This document shows positions 1 through 35,388 of a stretch of DNA of 64,000 nucleotides, one piece after another. The stretch is from positions 8,511,672 to 8,575,671 of the forward strand of contig NC_061782.1 of NCBI RefSeq assembly GCF_022458985.1. The letters are read 5' to 3'. The stretch is from Mugil cephalus (lineage: Eukaryota > Chordata > Actinopteri > Mugiliformes > Mugilidae). A program made the position numbers and the translations under genes. The notes below the pieces were generated by a model, which saw only the letters and a list, made by a program, of their open reading frames with translations, did not search any database and was not told where the DNA came from. Within the stretch, counting starts at the first letter, position 1, and each line of letters opens with the position of its first letter.

Positions 1-132
1 GAGTGCTACTTTCCAGTTTCGCTCGGCGTAGCGTGGCAGAGAGGCAGCGGGTCGTTTCCAAAGTTGTCGGTTAGCAGGACGCGTGTGAAGGATCGGAATT
101 AAAGGAGCAGTACACCGGCTGTACCCTCAAAC
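1..132 (+). promoter_or_regulatory. egln1: egln1 5' untranslated region
   Basis: This is the leader directly upstream of the egln1 start codon. No splice acceptor with a clear tract is visible before the ATG, so it is probably the first exon. It holds two RCGTG cores (31-35 and 81-85), the minimal hypoxia-response motif; EGLN1 is a known HIF target in mammals, but such short cores are common and this is only suggestive. The true promoter lies outside the window. Confidence 0.5.
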
Positions 133-23335
<23,203 letters not shown>

Positions 23336-23880
23336 GGGGATGCCTGCACCCCCCTGCGAACAGCCTTTAAGTGCTCTGTCCTAAGAAAGTGGCCTATAGA
23401 GAGCATGTGTGTGTGTTTTACATGGCAAAACAGCAGACATTTCCTTGAGAAGGTGACCGTTTCGTGCTTATGGAGACAAAACAAACATTGATTTCTGTTC
23501 ATTTTCAGCCAACCTTGGTAACCCAGCGGACCTTGAATGTCATAACATTGTACTGAAAGGGATTGTATGTTGTTGTTTTTTTGTTTTTTTTGTTTTTGTT
23601 TTTGTTTTGTTTTTTCTTTTCACCTCCTCGGTGGAGAGTGCTTACAGCTGACACTTTCAGAAAATCACTTCAAACAGGAAATGAGTTCAGATAAAATCTT
23701 CATCTTTTCTATATCGCAGTTAATTCCTTAAAGGTACAGTGTTCTGCATATGCGTCATGTGTTATGCTTTTCACATGGAATCGGCTGTTATAATAAGCTA
23801 CTGTATGTGCTTGAGTTTGCAATAATTCGAGGAATGATCTGAATTAAAAACACACTTTTTCTGACAGAAAACTTCTTTGG
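23336..23880 (+). other. egln1: egln1 3' untranslated region with poly(A) signal candidates
   Basis: Downstream of the TAG stop the sequence is T-rich with several TTTTG runs. ATTAAA at 23843-23848 is a plausible polyadenylation hexamer. A later AATAAA at 24515-24520 is an alternative, which would make a 1.2 kb 3' UTR. The choice cannot be made without transcript data. Confidence 0.45.
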
Positions 23881-26153
23881 TCTTAGTTTGAGTTTCTTCC
23901 TCTTGCAGCGCAGCAGACTCTAACCTTTTATTGTCTCATAGCCCTGATACATGAAATATGAGAATTGCCACGAAGTAACCAAGACCCACACGCAGACAGT
24001 GTTTTTCTATCGCATGCTGTCTTGTAGTTTGCACCTTACTTGGTTCAAAGGTTTCTGCTGCCCTCTGCAGGAAACTTCTTCTCCACTGCGTCTACTGTCT
24101 AAGAAAATGAGAGTTTACATTTAAAGAGAAGCTTTATTTAAGAAAACTCTAGTTAACTGCTTTTATTCCTTTACTGTCCAGTATTATCTGCAGTAATCAA
24201 CAACTTGAACTTGTCATAAATCAAATTACTGCACAAAGTTCTCTGCAAATGAATCTTTCTGAGGTTAATTAATGTCCTGCACTATGTACCATAGTTGCCT
24301 GTTTGTTTCAGAATCGTCATATTTAACATGACAAAGCAACTGTGTTCAAATAATCTAATCATCTGTACCATGTTAAATTGGATCCAGAGCATTTCTAAGG
24401 CCAACTTTAGGACAATCTGAGCATGTTCCTATTTTGCAAAGGAGTAATCAGTCACATGCTGTAGTATTAAACGTCCATGGACATATTTAAAAAAAGAAAA
24501 AAAAAGGGCTCCTCAATAAAATGGCTAAAAGTGCAACACGTGTCCGGTCTAGTGGTGTTTTCGTTTTGCTGCGCTGGACGTTCAATGTGCAGGGAAAGGC
24601 AATGAATTTTGTATTTTTATAAAATCCAAGAAGAAGAATTTTAACCATATATAACATGAGTTCTACTCTGATGCTGTACTTCTCTTTCCCAAATCTTTGG
24701 GTCTTTGGTTTCTCTGGGTAGAGGGGAGGGGCCTCTGTGGATCAGATTTGTTCCAGTGCATCCCACAGATACTTGATGAGTTTGGGATCTAGTGAATTTG
24801 GAGGCCAGGTCAACACCTCGTGCTGAGGAACATCCACATGAATCCCAGGTCCAAAAGTTTAACAGCAAAACATTGAATCATTGTCACCTGATGGTCAATG
24901 ATTTACTTCTCCTCTCAGTGGTTTTAACGTTGTGGCTGATCAGTGTATGTCCCAGATTCTGAGAAAAGGGGAAGTAGGACCTTTCTAATAGATGTTTTGT
25001 ATAATTATCCTCCAATCTCTGACATGCAAAACTCTTTCAGTTGCAAGTTGTTGTTTTTTTTTAGGATTTTCACTCGTGCACTGCTTGTTTCACTTCCTTC
25101 CACAACATATAATTAAAATCAGGTCTTACTCTTGGCCCGTCCCATAGAACTACATTACTTCTCTCTGAGACATTTCTGGACCTGCCAGTGTGAGTCTCAG
25201 ATCATTATCCAGCCGAAGTGTCCATTTATTATTCAGCTTTCAGTTTTATATTGTCTTCAAGTTCCCTGATGAATCAATGACTGCCAGCTGCCCTCTCCCT
25301 GAGGCAGTGAACCAAAACCAAACCAAATCATTTACCACTATGCATCACATATGTTTCTTCTACTCTTCAACAAACAAGTCAATGATTTATCTTTCCAGGG
25401 CACATTGTTCCAAAACGCCTGTCCTTAATAAACTGTAGTGTTTTGTTGTGATGTCCTTTTTAGTAGTTGGTCTGTGGTCTTTTTCCATATTTCTTCTGCA
25501 TTTTTACATTTCTTGGGTGGCATTTACTGAGGTGGCCAGTTCTGCATAAATTAGCACCTTGACAGGTACATTGGCATCCACAGCCCTTCTTTCAAATCCA
25601 TAGATATGGTGTGTTCCTGATCTGTGGAGCTCTATGCCATATGTCATTTGTTGCTCAAGGTTTCTTCTCTTTAAAAAGGGTTTTTCCTTCCCACCGTCTT
25701 GTGACGATTTGCCTTGATAGTGGGGACTTCTTCTAATATTATGAATTTGGTGTGATATATGTTGGGGTGTTTTTCATTTTAAAATGAGACTGAAATGTAA
25801 ATTATACGTGTCATTTGCTTCTGTATACCATTTTTATCTGTAGAAACACTTTCAACGAGGATCGAGTTAAAGATCGAATTAAAAAAAAAAAACACCAAAC
25901 AAAAAAATGATTTAAATAAAAAGAGTTAATAGGTCAATGTATGTACAGAGAAGCCTGTTAAGACTAAACTAAATGGTAACAGGTCCATTGTGTAGGTTTT
26001 AGTGACATCTAGTGGTGAAGTTGGATAGCAACCCCTTCCTTTTGTACCTGATAAGAAAAACCTAAGGTGTCTTTAAAAAAAAAAATTAAAAGATAACATC
26101 AAGTATTAGAGCGATATTAAAAATGAATTGTATTTTTTACATGTTATAATATT
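23881..26153. other. Spacer between egln1 and gpr137b (convergent 3' ends), repeats only
   Basis: The two genes converge here. I see no coding exon. It contains a decayed transposon copy (24640-24955) and a scrap with GGTTTCTTCTCTTTAAAAAG near 25660, typical of fish retroelement tails. A short GTGACATCTAGTGGTGAAG motif near 26000, also common in fish repeats, lies in it as well. The remainder is unremarkable. Confidence 0.7.
24640..24955 (-). mobile_element. Non-autonomous Tc1-like fragment, copy 2
   Basis: On the minus strand it begins with TACACTGATCAGCCACAACG, runs through TTTTGGACCTGGGATTCATG and contains GTTGACCTGGCCTCCAAATT, which reads L-T-W-P-P-N, the block preceding the third catalytic residue in Tc1/IS630 transposases. 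It is inverted relative to copy 1, so the pair brackets egln1 exons 3-5. Confidence 0.6.
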
Positions 26154-26504
26154 TTTAATATGAAATAATCATCTCTTCTATATAAACAAATCTGTATGAA
26201 AAAGGACACAGTACGTAAAATAGTAATACAGTACATATTACAAAGGTCAGGAAATATATTAAGCAGTATTCAGTACAAGCTATACATTGAAAAAACGTTT
26301 AAGAGAAGATCAAACTTTGTACAAGGAGAGTGCAAAATTAATGACCCATCAATGGGCCTTCATATACTGGCTGAGAGGAAAGTTAGGTCCTCTTCTCTAG
26401 ACGTATTACTAAGTGAATGATGAGGGCGACTTTAATGCCATGTGCAAAAATATACAGATAAAAAAACAATCCCACAGGTCAGTAGGAGTCAGTATGGACT
26501 CTGG
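26154..26504 (-). other. gpr137b: gpr137b 3' untranslated region (putative)
   Basis: Downstream of the TGA stop (26505-26507) on the minus strand. The reverse complement of 26154-26159 is ATTAAA, a possible poly(A) signal. No AATAAA is visible nearer the stop. Confidence 0.35.
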
Positions 26505-29500
26505 TCAGTAATGGCTGAGCTCTTCGGGAGGAGAAGGGAGGTTGTAACTGTCGTCCCCTCCGATGTAGGCGCCAATGCCGCTGCTTTGGCTCCCCCACTC
26601 GTAACTGTCAGCGGCCAGACTGAAGAGTCAGGAAACACAACCGTTAGACCTCTCTCTTCCTGTTCTGTGTGCAAAACCTTTCCCAGGATTAGGTTATGTG
26701 TTTTTGATTTTTACCTGGCTTGGATGTTCTGTGGCATGACGCTCCACGCGAGATCATCGTCACTGTCGTAGCGTCGTGGGTTGTCAAAGAAATAAGCCCT
26801 AGAGGAGAAGACGTGACCAGGAAGCCCAGAGCCGCTCTGCAGGACAGAAAATACCGGTAAACGTACGATACAATGGTGAATGTTAATGGTCATTTTGATT
26901 TAAGTTTAACAGAATATGACAAGAAAAATAAAGTAAAAACCTGCATCTTGCAACTCTTAATAAAAATGACCCCCAGGGTTTGAAACCACTGTCTTAGGGT
27001 AATTAGCAACTCACCCTGTCTAGGTTAGGCTGTCGCACCCTGAAGAAGAAAACTACTAAAGAGGTGGGGAGCAGCTCCCACACGAATAAAATCACCCCGA
27101 ACACGATGTAGCCCATGTCGCCCAGAGTCGACTGTAAATCTGCCTGTAAAATAAAACAAAACAAAGAAAAAAACGTATCACTACACACGATTTCGACATC
27201 TCCTTTGCCAGGTGAGAAACTATCACAATGGCAAAAGAGTCACACAAATAGTATTCACATTTGAAAATATATTTCTGCCTTAATAAACCATAGCTCTCAG
27301 TAAACATTAGCACATAAGCTTTTAAAATTTCTTAAGTCAAGCATAAACTGGGTGGGGAGATCACCTTACACCTGATCAACTGGTTGGGGGAGTCCAACAC
27401 AAAAACAAGTCTGTCATATAAATGAGAAGAAGAAAACTACTAAGAGGTGGGGAGCTGGGGACATCTTGGCAATCTTGTAAAGACATGGTGAAAGCTTAGG
27501 AAATGTATTTCTTGCATATGAGTTACAGTAAGTAAAGCCACAGTCTGATAGTTTAGCTTGTAACTGCCTTTTTGCAATATGTCAAGATATAACATGTCAA
27601 AGGCTGACCTTCAGAGGGGTTGGTATGTAGATCATTTAGACAGTTCCTTCATGTTGATGCTAGGCTAAGTTAGCGGTGCGGGTGGCTCCGACTTCATATT
27701 TAACATCAAGTGAATCATTTTCCCCTCATCCATCTCGACTCACCTGGTCCGAAACGTTGTACCAGTCGTAGTCAAAGGAGTTAATACTCTTGTTCGAGAG
27801 TCCCAGGACGACCAGATTGTAGCAGGCCCTGGATGCGTACAGGAGGATGACGATGGCCCCTATGACTGTCACCTGGCACACAGACGTCCCCTGAAAATTG
27901 CAAATCAGCCGCAAGTTCACATTCAGGCTGAAAGGAGACGTAATCTGGTGAAAACATCTGTGAAATCATACTAAAAAAACAAAAAAAACAAACAAAAAAA
28001 AACAACTAAAAGGGGCGGAAACACTGTATGATTAAGGAAATTACATAAGAGGCCATTCTGTCTGTTTACAGGCAGATAACATTCATAAAGGATGGTGTCT
28101 TAACTGAACTGTATTCTAAGCCAATAAGTCATGCACAAGAAGTTGCATAATGGTGGTTGGGAACAACGACTACAAGGCATGAAGTAGTGGGTCGTCGCAC
28201 ATGGATGCACAATATTTTTCATGCAAATGACCCTTAAACAAAGATGCGTCTCACCTTGGACTCCAGGTAAATGTTGGCCAGGGACATCTTGGCGATCTTG
28301 TACAGACACAGCGAAAGCGAGACGGCGCACAGGACGAACAGGGTGTCGTTGATCGCCACCCTCACCAGCACGATGGTGTGGGCTTCTGCGAAGGACATCC
28401 TCACCAGCAGGGCACATACCAAATTCACAACTAAAAACACCAGGCTGATGAACAGGAAGAGGAGGTACAGCGGCAGCCTGTGGGTCAGGAAATGAAAACG
28501 CAATATTCAACATAAAAAAACTTTCCATCAAATGGAAATGAAAATCTTCGGCCTGCTACAGCTCTGCTCTTACCTGTACCTCAGGAGTTCTGGTGCATAT
28601 TTCGACTTTGCCTTGAAAACCACCTGTGAAAAGAAAACAGGTGCAAATGCATTTATCGTGCAATGTGTTGTGCTGTTTTGATCAAATAGTTGCCACTTCT
28701 GCATTCTACTAATACGTAAGACACTCTCATGAAACAGGAACCTTCTTTTTTAAAAACAGCTCAGCTTGGGATCGTAGGTATGGTACGTGGGGCTTTGGGC
28801 GTCACTGTCAATATGCAACTGTGATTCACATCAGCGCAAGAGGATTATGCTAAAAATAAGCTGTAGAGGCAGCGGCCAGAGAAGCTATTATTTGATATGC
28901 GGATTATGTAAGCAGTCGAAGAAATGATCCACTGCATCACAGTCTGTGGCAGGTCTGAATGAGAGTCTGCAACAAGTGATACCTACTGGATTTTTAGACT
29001 TCAAGTGCGTACGTGTCCTGAACGTAACACCAGACTGTGTTTTTACAACATTTCAAGCAACTGTTACCAAAAACGAAACCAAATCTGGTTTGATTTTACA
29101 TCTTTTTTTTTGACGTGGGAGAGTGGGGAAACGGTTCGTTGTTCCATTCGTCAGTTTGGTGATTGATGAGTGATTTCAGTTAAGACATTTGAGGTCATTT
29201 CAACTTGTGGTATGAGAACTTGAGAAAGACTCCTTACTTTTTCACATTTTATAGACCAAACCGTGGAGGCCCAAATCTGCCAATGTAAACCAAAAGAATA
29301 TCCTGTACAATACCTAAAAAACATCAACTTCCTCAAACTAATGAAAGAAAAGAAAAAAAAAAAACATGGTGATATTTGCATGGGCCTGTATTTCCTCATT
29401 TCCACCAAAGAACCAGATGCAAGTGAATGAGATGAAGCTCTGCAAACCCAAATATACACGACGCCTCAAGACACCTTGACACGTGCTTTCACGTGTTGTG

Positions 29501-30641
29501 ACATTTTCCCGGTTTTAGAAAGAATCACAATGCACTAAACTAACCATAGAAAGCCCGTAAAACGCCGTGAAAGTTCGAGTTCCGGCTGAGATGAAATTAG
29601 ACAGGTGAAGCCGAAGCGACATCCTTCACTGACCAACCGCGACTAACATCTGGCTAATAGCTCAGCATCACGCTGATGCACCTGAAAGGTTGGTGGACTT
29701 ACAGACAGCGAAAGTGAGTGAGAATTGAGATCGACCTGCACGTCAGTCGTGGTTCAAACTAAAGCCTAAAAATAACTCGATGACTTCAAGGATTTGCTTT
29801 GGCGGAAGTAGGCTCCCGTATCAAACTGAATAAAAACAAATCAATCAGAAGTATTTTTTTTAAAAAAACAATCAAAATTGAATATAAGCTATATAATAAG
29901 CGGTTTTACATTTTGTCCTATTGTTGCACGGTGCCAAAACCTGTTCAGCTCCTAGCTCGAGTGAGGACAAAAACACCTTCCAGGCACGACGTGAAAACAC
30001 TTGACTTGGAATAAGAGTTTATGCCCTGGTGCGTAATTACGTTTCAGAGATGGAAAAAAAAAGAAAAGAAAAGAAAAAGTAGGGGATTGAATGCTGGATC
30101 ACAACTGGCCAGCAGACATGTTGTCATGTCCCAAACTCCTGCACATACGCACTTAAACCAGTGCCAGGCTTTAAAGCAATACCGCTCTCACATGACGAGG
30201 AAGCGGGCGCGGAGAAGTGACCGTGTTGACAGAACTGAACGCCTGACTCACCTGTGCAAAGTAAAGGTTCATGAGGCTTAGTGTGAAGAACTGCAGGCAC
30301 ACGGGAAAGCAGTACAGCAGCCAGAATGGAAAGGGCCCCAGAGTGTTGGCCGTGACGAAGTTCTTGAAGTAGAAGGAGAAGAGCACGGTGCGCAGGGCCG
30401 ACCACAGCAGGCACAGAAACAGGAACGCGGTCTGGTAGCTGAAGCGCTTGTGCCGGTAGCGCAGCACCAGCCAGAGCTGGACGTAGACGAAGATGAAGAG
30501 GAGGGAGTAGAAGACGGTGTAGACCACCGTCAGGCCCAGGGTGACGTACGGAGGAACGGCAGGGCTCAAGGTAGGCAGAGGAATGGTATCGTCCGTGAGA
30601 GAGGGCTCCTGATCCTCCTCTACCACCACCACGGCCTCCAT
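26505..30641 (-). CDS. gpr137b: GPR137B-type seven-transmembrane lysosomal protein, seven coding exons
   Basis: Coding exons in transcript order, all on the minus strand: 30641-30252, 28623-28574, 28477-28255, 27890-27744, 27143-27015, 26836-26715, 26619-26505. They join in phase to 391 residues (human GPR137B 399). The family are orphan seven-helix proteins of the lysosome membrane; GPR137B is reported to aid Rag GTPase/mTORC1 signalling and osteoclast function. Seen: an acidic N-terminus, TM1 around 34-58 ending in [12 protein letters not shown]2-TM3 at 70-130 ([17 protein letters not shown]), TM4-TM5 at 148-207 with [15 protein letters not shown]6 at 226-245, TM7 at 280-306 ([17 protein letters not shown]), and the hallmark tail [20 protein letters not shown] at 325-344. 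The N-terminal ATG follows a GC-rich leader. Gene lies head to head with nid1 and tail to tail with egln1. The GPR137B assignment over GPR137/137C rests on overall resemblance and synteny with NID1. Confidence 0.95.
27426..27494 (-). pseudogene. Chimeric fragment of gpr137b exon 3 fused to exon 5, inside intron 4
   Basis: Plus-strand 27426-27454 repeats about 30 bases of exon 5 (27043-27072; the part encoding PTSLVVFFF) with one deleted base. It is followed directly by 27456-27494, which repeats about 38 bases of exon 3 (28281-28318; encoding [11 protein letters not shown]) with five mismatches. Order and orientation match the parent gene, but exon 4, both introns and the rest of exons 3 and 5 are missing between them. 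The piece is far too short to encode anything and no splice sites frame it. Confidence 0.8.
28624..30251 (-). other. gpr137b intron 1, nothing recognised
   Basis: About 1.6 kb, donor GTGAGT at 30251, acceptor CACAG before 28623. It contains A-rich tracts and unique sequence; I see no repeat family or exon. Confidence 0.75.
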
Positions 30642-31050
30642 GTCCCGCTCTCCCTGGCCGGGAGGGGAGGGCGGGAGGGGAGGGGATGTCAGCCGGTGTT
30701 CGCCGCCGGGTCTCTGGCTTCACAGAGCCAGCTTCTCGGCTGAGGAAAGGAAGAAGAAAAAAAAGTGAGAGCGAAAGCGCAGAAAATAAGGCGAGGGTGA
30801 AGCTGCGAATGGGTCTGTCAAGAGGAGCGAGGGAAGAAAACAAATCTAACTTCCTGCAGCAGAGACGGCCCGAGAAGGAGGCACATGATCAGGGATGAGA
30901 ATGGGCCGCTTGTCATTAGCTGCAACTAGAGGCTCCTCCGTGAGAGGACCAGCCTCCTCCAGCCTCCTCCTCCTCCTCCCCCGACGACGACGACGACGAG
31001 CAGCGGTTACGTGACGCTACGCATCAGCTGACGCACGTCGCTGTACCTTT
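30642..31050 (-). promoter_or_regulatory. gpr137b: gpr137b 5' leader and CpG-rich promoter region
   Basis: Sequence upstream of the gpr137b ATG is GC- and CpG-rich compared with its surroundings. It includes a CCTCC-repeat run and a (GAC)n tract around 30960-31002, and an E-box-like GTCACGTAAC on the minus strand near 31008-31017. This is the typical look of a housekeeping promoter. The transcription start and any 5' untranslated intron cannot be placed by eye. Confidence 0.6.
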
Positions 31051-31499
31051 AACCCTGCGATGGGGCTTCCCACCGGGCAGCTCACAGCCTCTCCACGCAC
31101 ATTTAGTTTTACTTCGATGCGTGACAAGAATTCACATTCATCATGAAACAAAAATAACAAACAAAGAAAAGAATAAGGTAAAAATTCTGAACCAAGTAAG
31201 TGGGCATTTTCGGTACAGCCGAGGCATTAAATCCTACATCGTCTGCAATTAAATATTACACGATTTTACAAAAAAAAAACCTTCCTTGCTACACAACTCA
31301 TAAGCTAAATGAAATAAATGTGTATATTAAATAGAATATTAGCTGATGATATTGTCAAAGGAAGTACAGGAGCTGGAGACAAACATTTGACCCACTTAAT
31401 ATTTATTTAATATTTTCTTTCTTAACCCTTTGTTCTGTCAATACTATTTTTTTTTATCCTGTATCTTAGAAACTCAATAAACAATTTATAATAAAAATA

Positions 31500-31740
31500 G
31501 TAGCTTTTATTTGTACTGCACTTTACATTTTGACAGCGCCACAACTGTTCAAAAAGGGCAATAACAGTTAAAAATGAAGAGCCATTCAGTAAAAAGCATT
31601 TTTTTTAAAGACGGGTTTTAAGGGTCATTCAAAAACATCACTTAAGTGGTTGGGGAGGGAGTTATACAGCCTCGAAGCAGCAGATGAAAAGGCCTGATCA
31701 CCCGTGCTGCAGACCCTGGTCCTTATTTTTCACACGCATG
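31500..31740. mobile_element. Decayed LINE/SINE-type tail
   Basis: Contains TTTATTTGTACTGCACTTTA and, further on, GGTTGGGGAGGGAGTTATAC then AGCCTCGAAGCAGCAGATGA. These phrases resemble the 3' untranslated part of L2-like fish retroelements as I remember them. Assignment is by recall only. Confidence 0.35.
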
Positions 31741-31769
31741 TAAACGCACTGAGGTACATAGTGTTTTGA

Positions 31770-32125
31770 CAGAGAAGTGTAGAGAATCAGAGAATGGAGA
31801 TGGGCCTTCTGAGGGTGTCCTGTGGTGTCTGGCAACGGAAGAGGTTAGTGGGGGCCTTTGTGTCCCATGGGTTGAGGGGAGAGGCCTCTGTGGATCATCC
31901 CACAAATACTTGATCGGTTTAGAAACTAGTGAATTTGGAGGCCAAGTCATTGCTGGGGTGGGAGTGTCTGGTCTTGTCTGGGTGGGTGGTACGTGTCCAA
32001 GTAACATCCACACGATTTCCAGGTCCAGATGTTTCCCAGCAGAACATTGAATCGTCACAAAATAGTCAGTGTTATTTATTTCTCCTGTCAGTGGGTTTAA
32101 TGATGAGGCTGATTAGTGTGTGCAT
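31770..32125 (-). mobile_element. Non-autonomous Tc1-like fragment, copy 3
   Basis: On the minus strand it shows TTCTGCTGGGAAACATCTGG then ACCTGG, TGACTTGGCCTCCAAATTC (T-W-P-P-N) and GAACACCATGG-like remains, in the same order as copies 2 and 4. The 5' end motif is degraded (AATCAGCCTCATCATTAAAC). No open frame. Confidence 0.55.
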
Positions 32126-33105
32126 ATGTTTTGACACACGGCCTCTTTTTAAGGTTATATTATAACAGAATTAGGTTAAATGCCTCTTTATAATTCTACC
32201 ACCAGCTGAGCTGAACATGAAGGGATACATTCAGCCTTGGCAAGAGACATATTTTTAAGCGACCAACAAATGGACAGATTGATGCAACAGAATCCATCAC
32301 ATCCTGAGTTTTAGTTTCTATTATGGTTCAAGGCCCAAAAATACTAAATCCTTCAGCTTCGTGATGTAACTCAGCCTTTTTTTGACTCTCTGCCTGGAAA
32401 ACGCCCACGGCTTCCTAACTTCACAGCTGTATTTTGCAGCTCCGATTTTTTTCCATTAAAATTTTAATGGTTCTGATTATATAATCAGGATTATTTTCTC
32501 AGACTTTGGAGAGCTAAAACCAAGAAAGGTTTTCATAAAATAAAGATTACAACTGGTGACATGTGCTGATCTTCAGAGATTCCCCTTTGATTTCAACATG
32601 GAGTATTTCAGGTCTTCTTTAAATCATAGATTTTTATTTATAACCCAAGAAGAAACTAAAACCTGCACACAAACCCCAGGGAAGTTCGTTCTGTTTGTTA
32701 GCTGAAGGGGTTTTGTTTCACAGGAATGGGGCATGTGAACATGAGAAAGGCCAAGGACAGAGGTCACTCCATCTCACCTTTGACTGTTGTGACACATTAA
32801 TCTTTTATCGCGCACAGGCACCACACAGGATGCTGTCGGCTACAGTATTTCCCTCCCTGGTATGAGACTGAAATTTGGATGTGACTCCTTTCATAGATAC
32901 AAGAGTATGTTTTCTCCTCCCAGATGCATAAGCATAAAAAATGCAGACATGTATTTATTTGTCTTGTCATGCAGACATAACAGAAATGTGTTAATCTGAT
33001 CACGGAGGATGGAGGATGTCGGTGTCTTGGACTGAATTAACACAAATGTTGAATATCATAACCTTCATGAAGCTAATGCTGGTGTACCTAATGAACTGGC
33101 AAGTG

Positions 33106-33124
33106 ATGATATACATATATATAT

Positions 33125-33171
<47 letters not shown>

Positions 33172-33244
33172 TATATATATACAACTCTGGGAATATACAG
33201 TATATATATATATATATATATATACTGTATATTCCCAGAGTTGT
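33106..33244. repeat. (AT)n tract ending in a 64 bp perfect palindrome
   Basis: Interrupted AT dinucleotides from 33106 to 33180 lead into 33181-33244, whose two 32-base halves are exact reverse complements: outer arm ACAACTCTGGGAATATACAG, inner AT run. It can extrude as a cruciform. The tyrosine/isoleucine ORFs across it are artefacts. Confidence 0.95.
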
Positions 33245-35388
33245 CTCAGACAGGCTCCAGACTCACACACTCTTTCTGTCTGTAAATCAAAAGTAACAAT
33301 AATGGAGTGGTGATGAAATAGCACTTCAGTCTGATTATCACGCTACTGTGTCCTGTTATATTCACCAGCCCGCTGGTTACCTGGCAACACGCTGGGAGAA
33401 AACAGACTCACACAGACAGTAACAAGTCACAGCTAATGACATCACTGGCCCCCAGGGTAAATATCCCATCACACAGTGCAACTCCAACAAGGGCCCAATG
33501 TGCATCGCCATTCCAGTGCGGTGAACTATATTTAGCATCCCACACAGCAGCTTTGTAGTCATGATCAATGTGATTTATCTTCTGATAAAAACTGTGCATT
33601 CCTATAGAACTTTAATATGTTGTTAAATAGTAATATAAGCAAAAACACATACATCTGTGTAACCACTGTAGGTTTATGACATTATTTGAATCCATGAAAA
33701 GTGTATAAATGCATGGGGACTGCGTTAATACATCACATGTACAAGCTTTAGCGAATGACCACAAGGTGGCACCATTCAACTGTGTAAAAACAGGAAAGAC
33801 ACTGTTACTGCAAAAGCGATCATGGAGGGAAATGGAGCCAGTTTTAAAGAGTAATATAAACATATTGTAGGTTGTTTAACGTAGGTTTGTTTGCTACGCA
33901 ATTCCGTGGAGGTAATCATTGCACCACAAACCAATGGAAACTAATAGAAGGTCAGCATCAGATCAGCGTCAGCATATAACTCATATCCCTTTCCCTTTAT
34001 ACAAACATTTTAGAAGTGTTTACGTTTACTCGTTAGTTCACATCTTGCCCCAAAATCTTCCCCAAGACAAAGTCCTACCATTTGTCTGTGGGATATTCTT
34101 TTAGTGAGTCAGCGAGATTAAAGCCCCCATCCCAGACACATTACTGTTCCCTCCAGCTGTAGAGGATACTCTAAATACAAGACCGGAGAGAAATTACAAT
34201 CAGGGAAATGAGCCCTACGTGTAAGAGAGAGTTGGAGGAAGACTGCCGGCACTACAAGAAGTCTGAACTTGTGGTGGAAGCTGGGGAACCATGGAAGCCA
34301 AGAACTGTGGGAGCTTTGAAAAGACTAGTTTTTGTTTTATAAGATTATTGGATCTGAAGATTTGAAGAGAATGAATAGAACGAAACTATGAGTAAGAACT
34401 AAGAGTGTAAAGTTTTCTATTTTCCAGGGTGAGCAGAAAGGTCTTCAGCTAAAATATGGGATCCACAGTACACACTGTAACCCATACTGTCAGTTTTGAT
34501 GTTGCTTGTGTAATGAAGTGATAGTCTAGCAGAGGACATAAGAGAGGCACAGTCACCAGAAACACCATGGATGTCATGTGTTATCATATTATATTTTCTG
34601 AAGACATTGCTAAAGACCATGAGTGCCGGTCAAGAAAACAGTTTGGGGTGATGGTAGCTCTACGCAACAAGTCAAAGGTCACTTGAAATCATTTGGTCTA
34701 ATGGGGAACATGAATACCCGACGTCAAAACAGCGTGGTCAACAGTTACTCAGATAACTGGAACAAAGCGGTGGACGGATGACTGACCATCCGTTAGAAGC
34801 AGCTCCAAGTTGTTACCAGCATGCCCCTCATTATCCCAGCTGGAGTGGAGTCTGATAGTCACAGCGGCATGCCTCAGATGATTAGTGCATGGTACAGTGC
34901 TTTATGATATTGTCTTTTACATAATGTTTCAATCAAACCAGGCATGGTCCATGCTCTGATGCCCCTCAGATGTTCACTGGCCCGAGTCCAAACCTACTAA
35001 TACAGCTCCAGTGTTGTCCCACTGGAGACCTCTTCCACAGAAGCCCTTGCATTATAATATCATATAAACGTAGACGGCTGTTTTTTTTTTTTTTTTACTG
35101 TACTGGCTGTAGCAATTAGTTTTAAATAGGAGTATGTGAACATGACTTCTGAGGTTTTCAGTTCTATCACCAACCCTTACAGATGTCTCCTTATCTGTAC
35201 CAGACAACTGAGGCACAGCCTGCCTAATATCTTTTACGAACATCTAGGAAAGAAAAGTATAGGTTACCTCTCATTTTCTCTCCAGACATGAGCGAGTTCT
35301 GCTCCGCCCCCAGCCCCAACGCAGAGCAATACTCTCAGTCGCTCTTCTTACACGGGACTGACCAGCTGCCCCTGAAAGAAGAACAGCA

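Larger units (their letters stand above)
31051..35270. other. Intergenic spacer between divergent gpr137b and nid1
   Basis: No coding exon seen. It contains a decayed retroelement tail (31500-31740), a Tc1-like fragment (31770-32125), an (AT)n tract with a perfect palindrome (33106-33244) and unique sequence. Enhancers for either gene could lie here, but none can be named. Confidence 0.75.

Noticed and set aside
30124..30843. 239-codon minus-strand ORF overlapping gpr137b exon 1
   Set aside because: It is a shadow frame of the real exon extended through the GC-rich leader; the 7TM frame is the one that matches the family.
33088..33324. ORF of repeating tyrosine and isoleucine
   Set aside because: Direct translation of an AT dinucleotide repeat.
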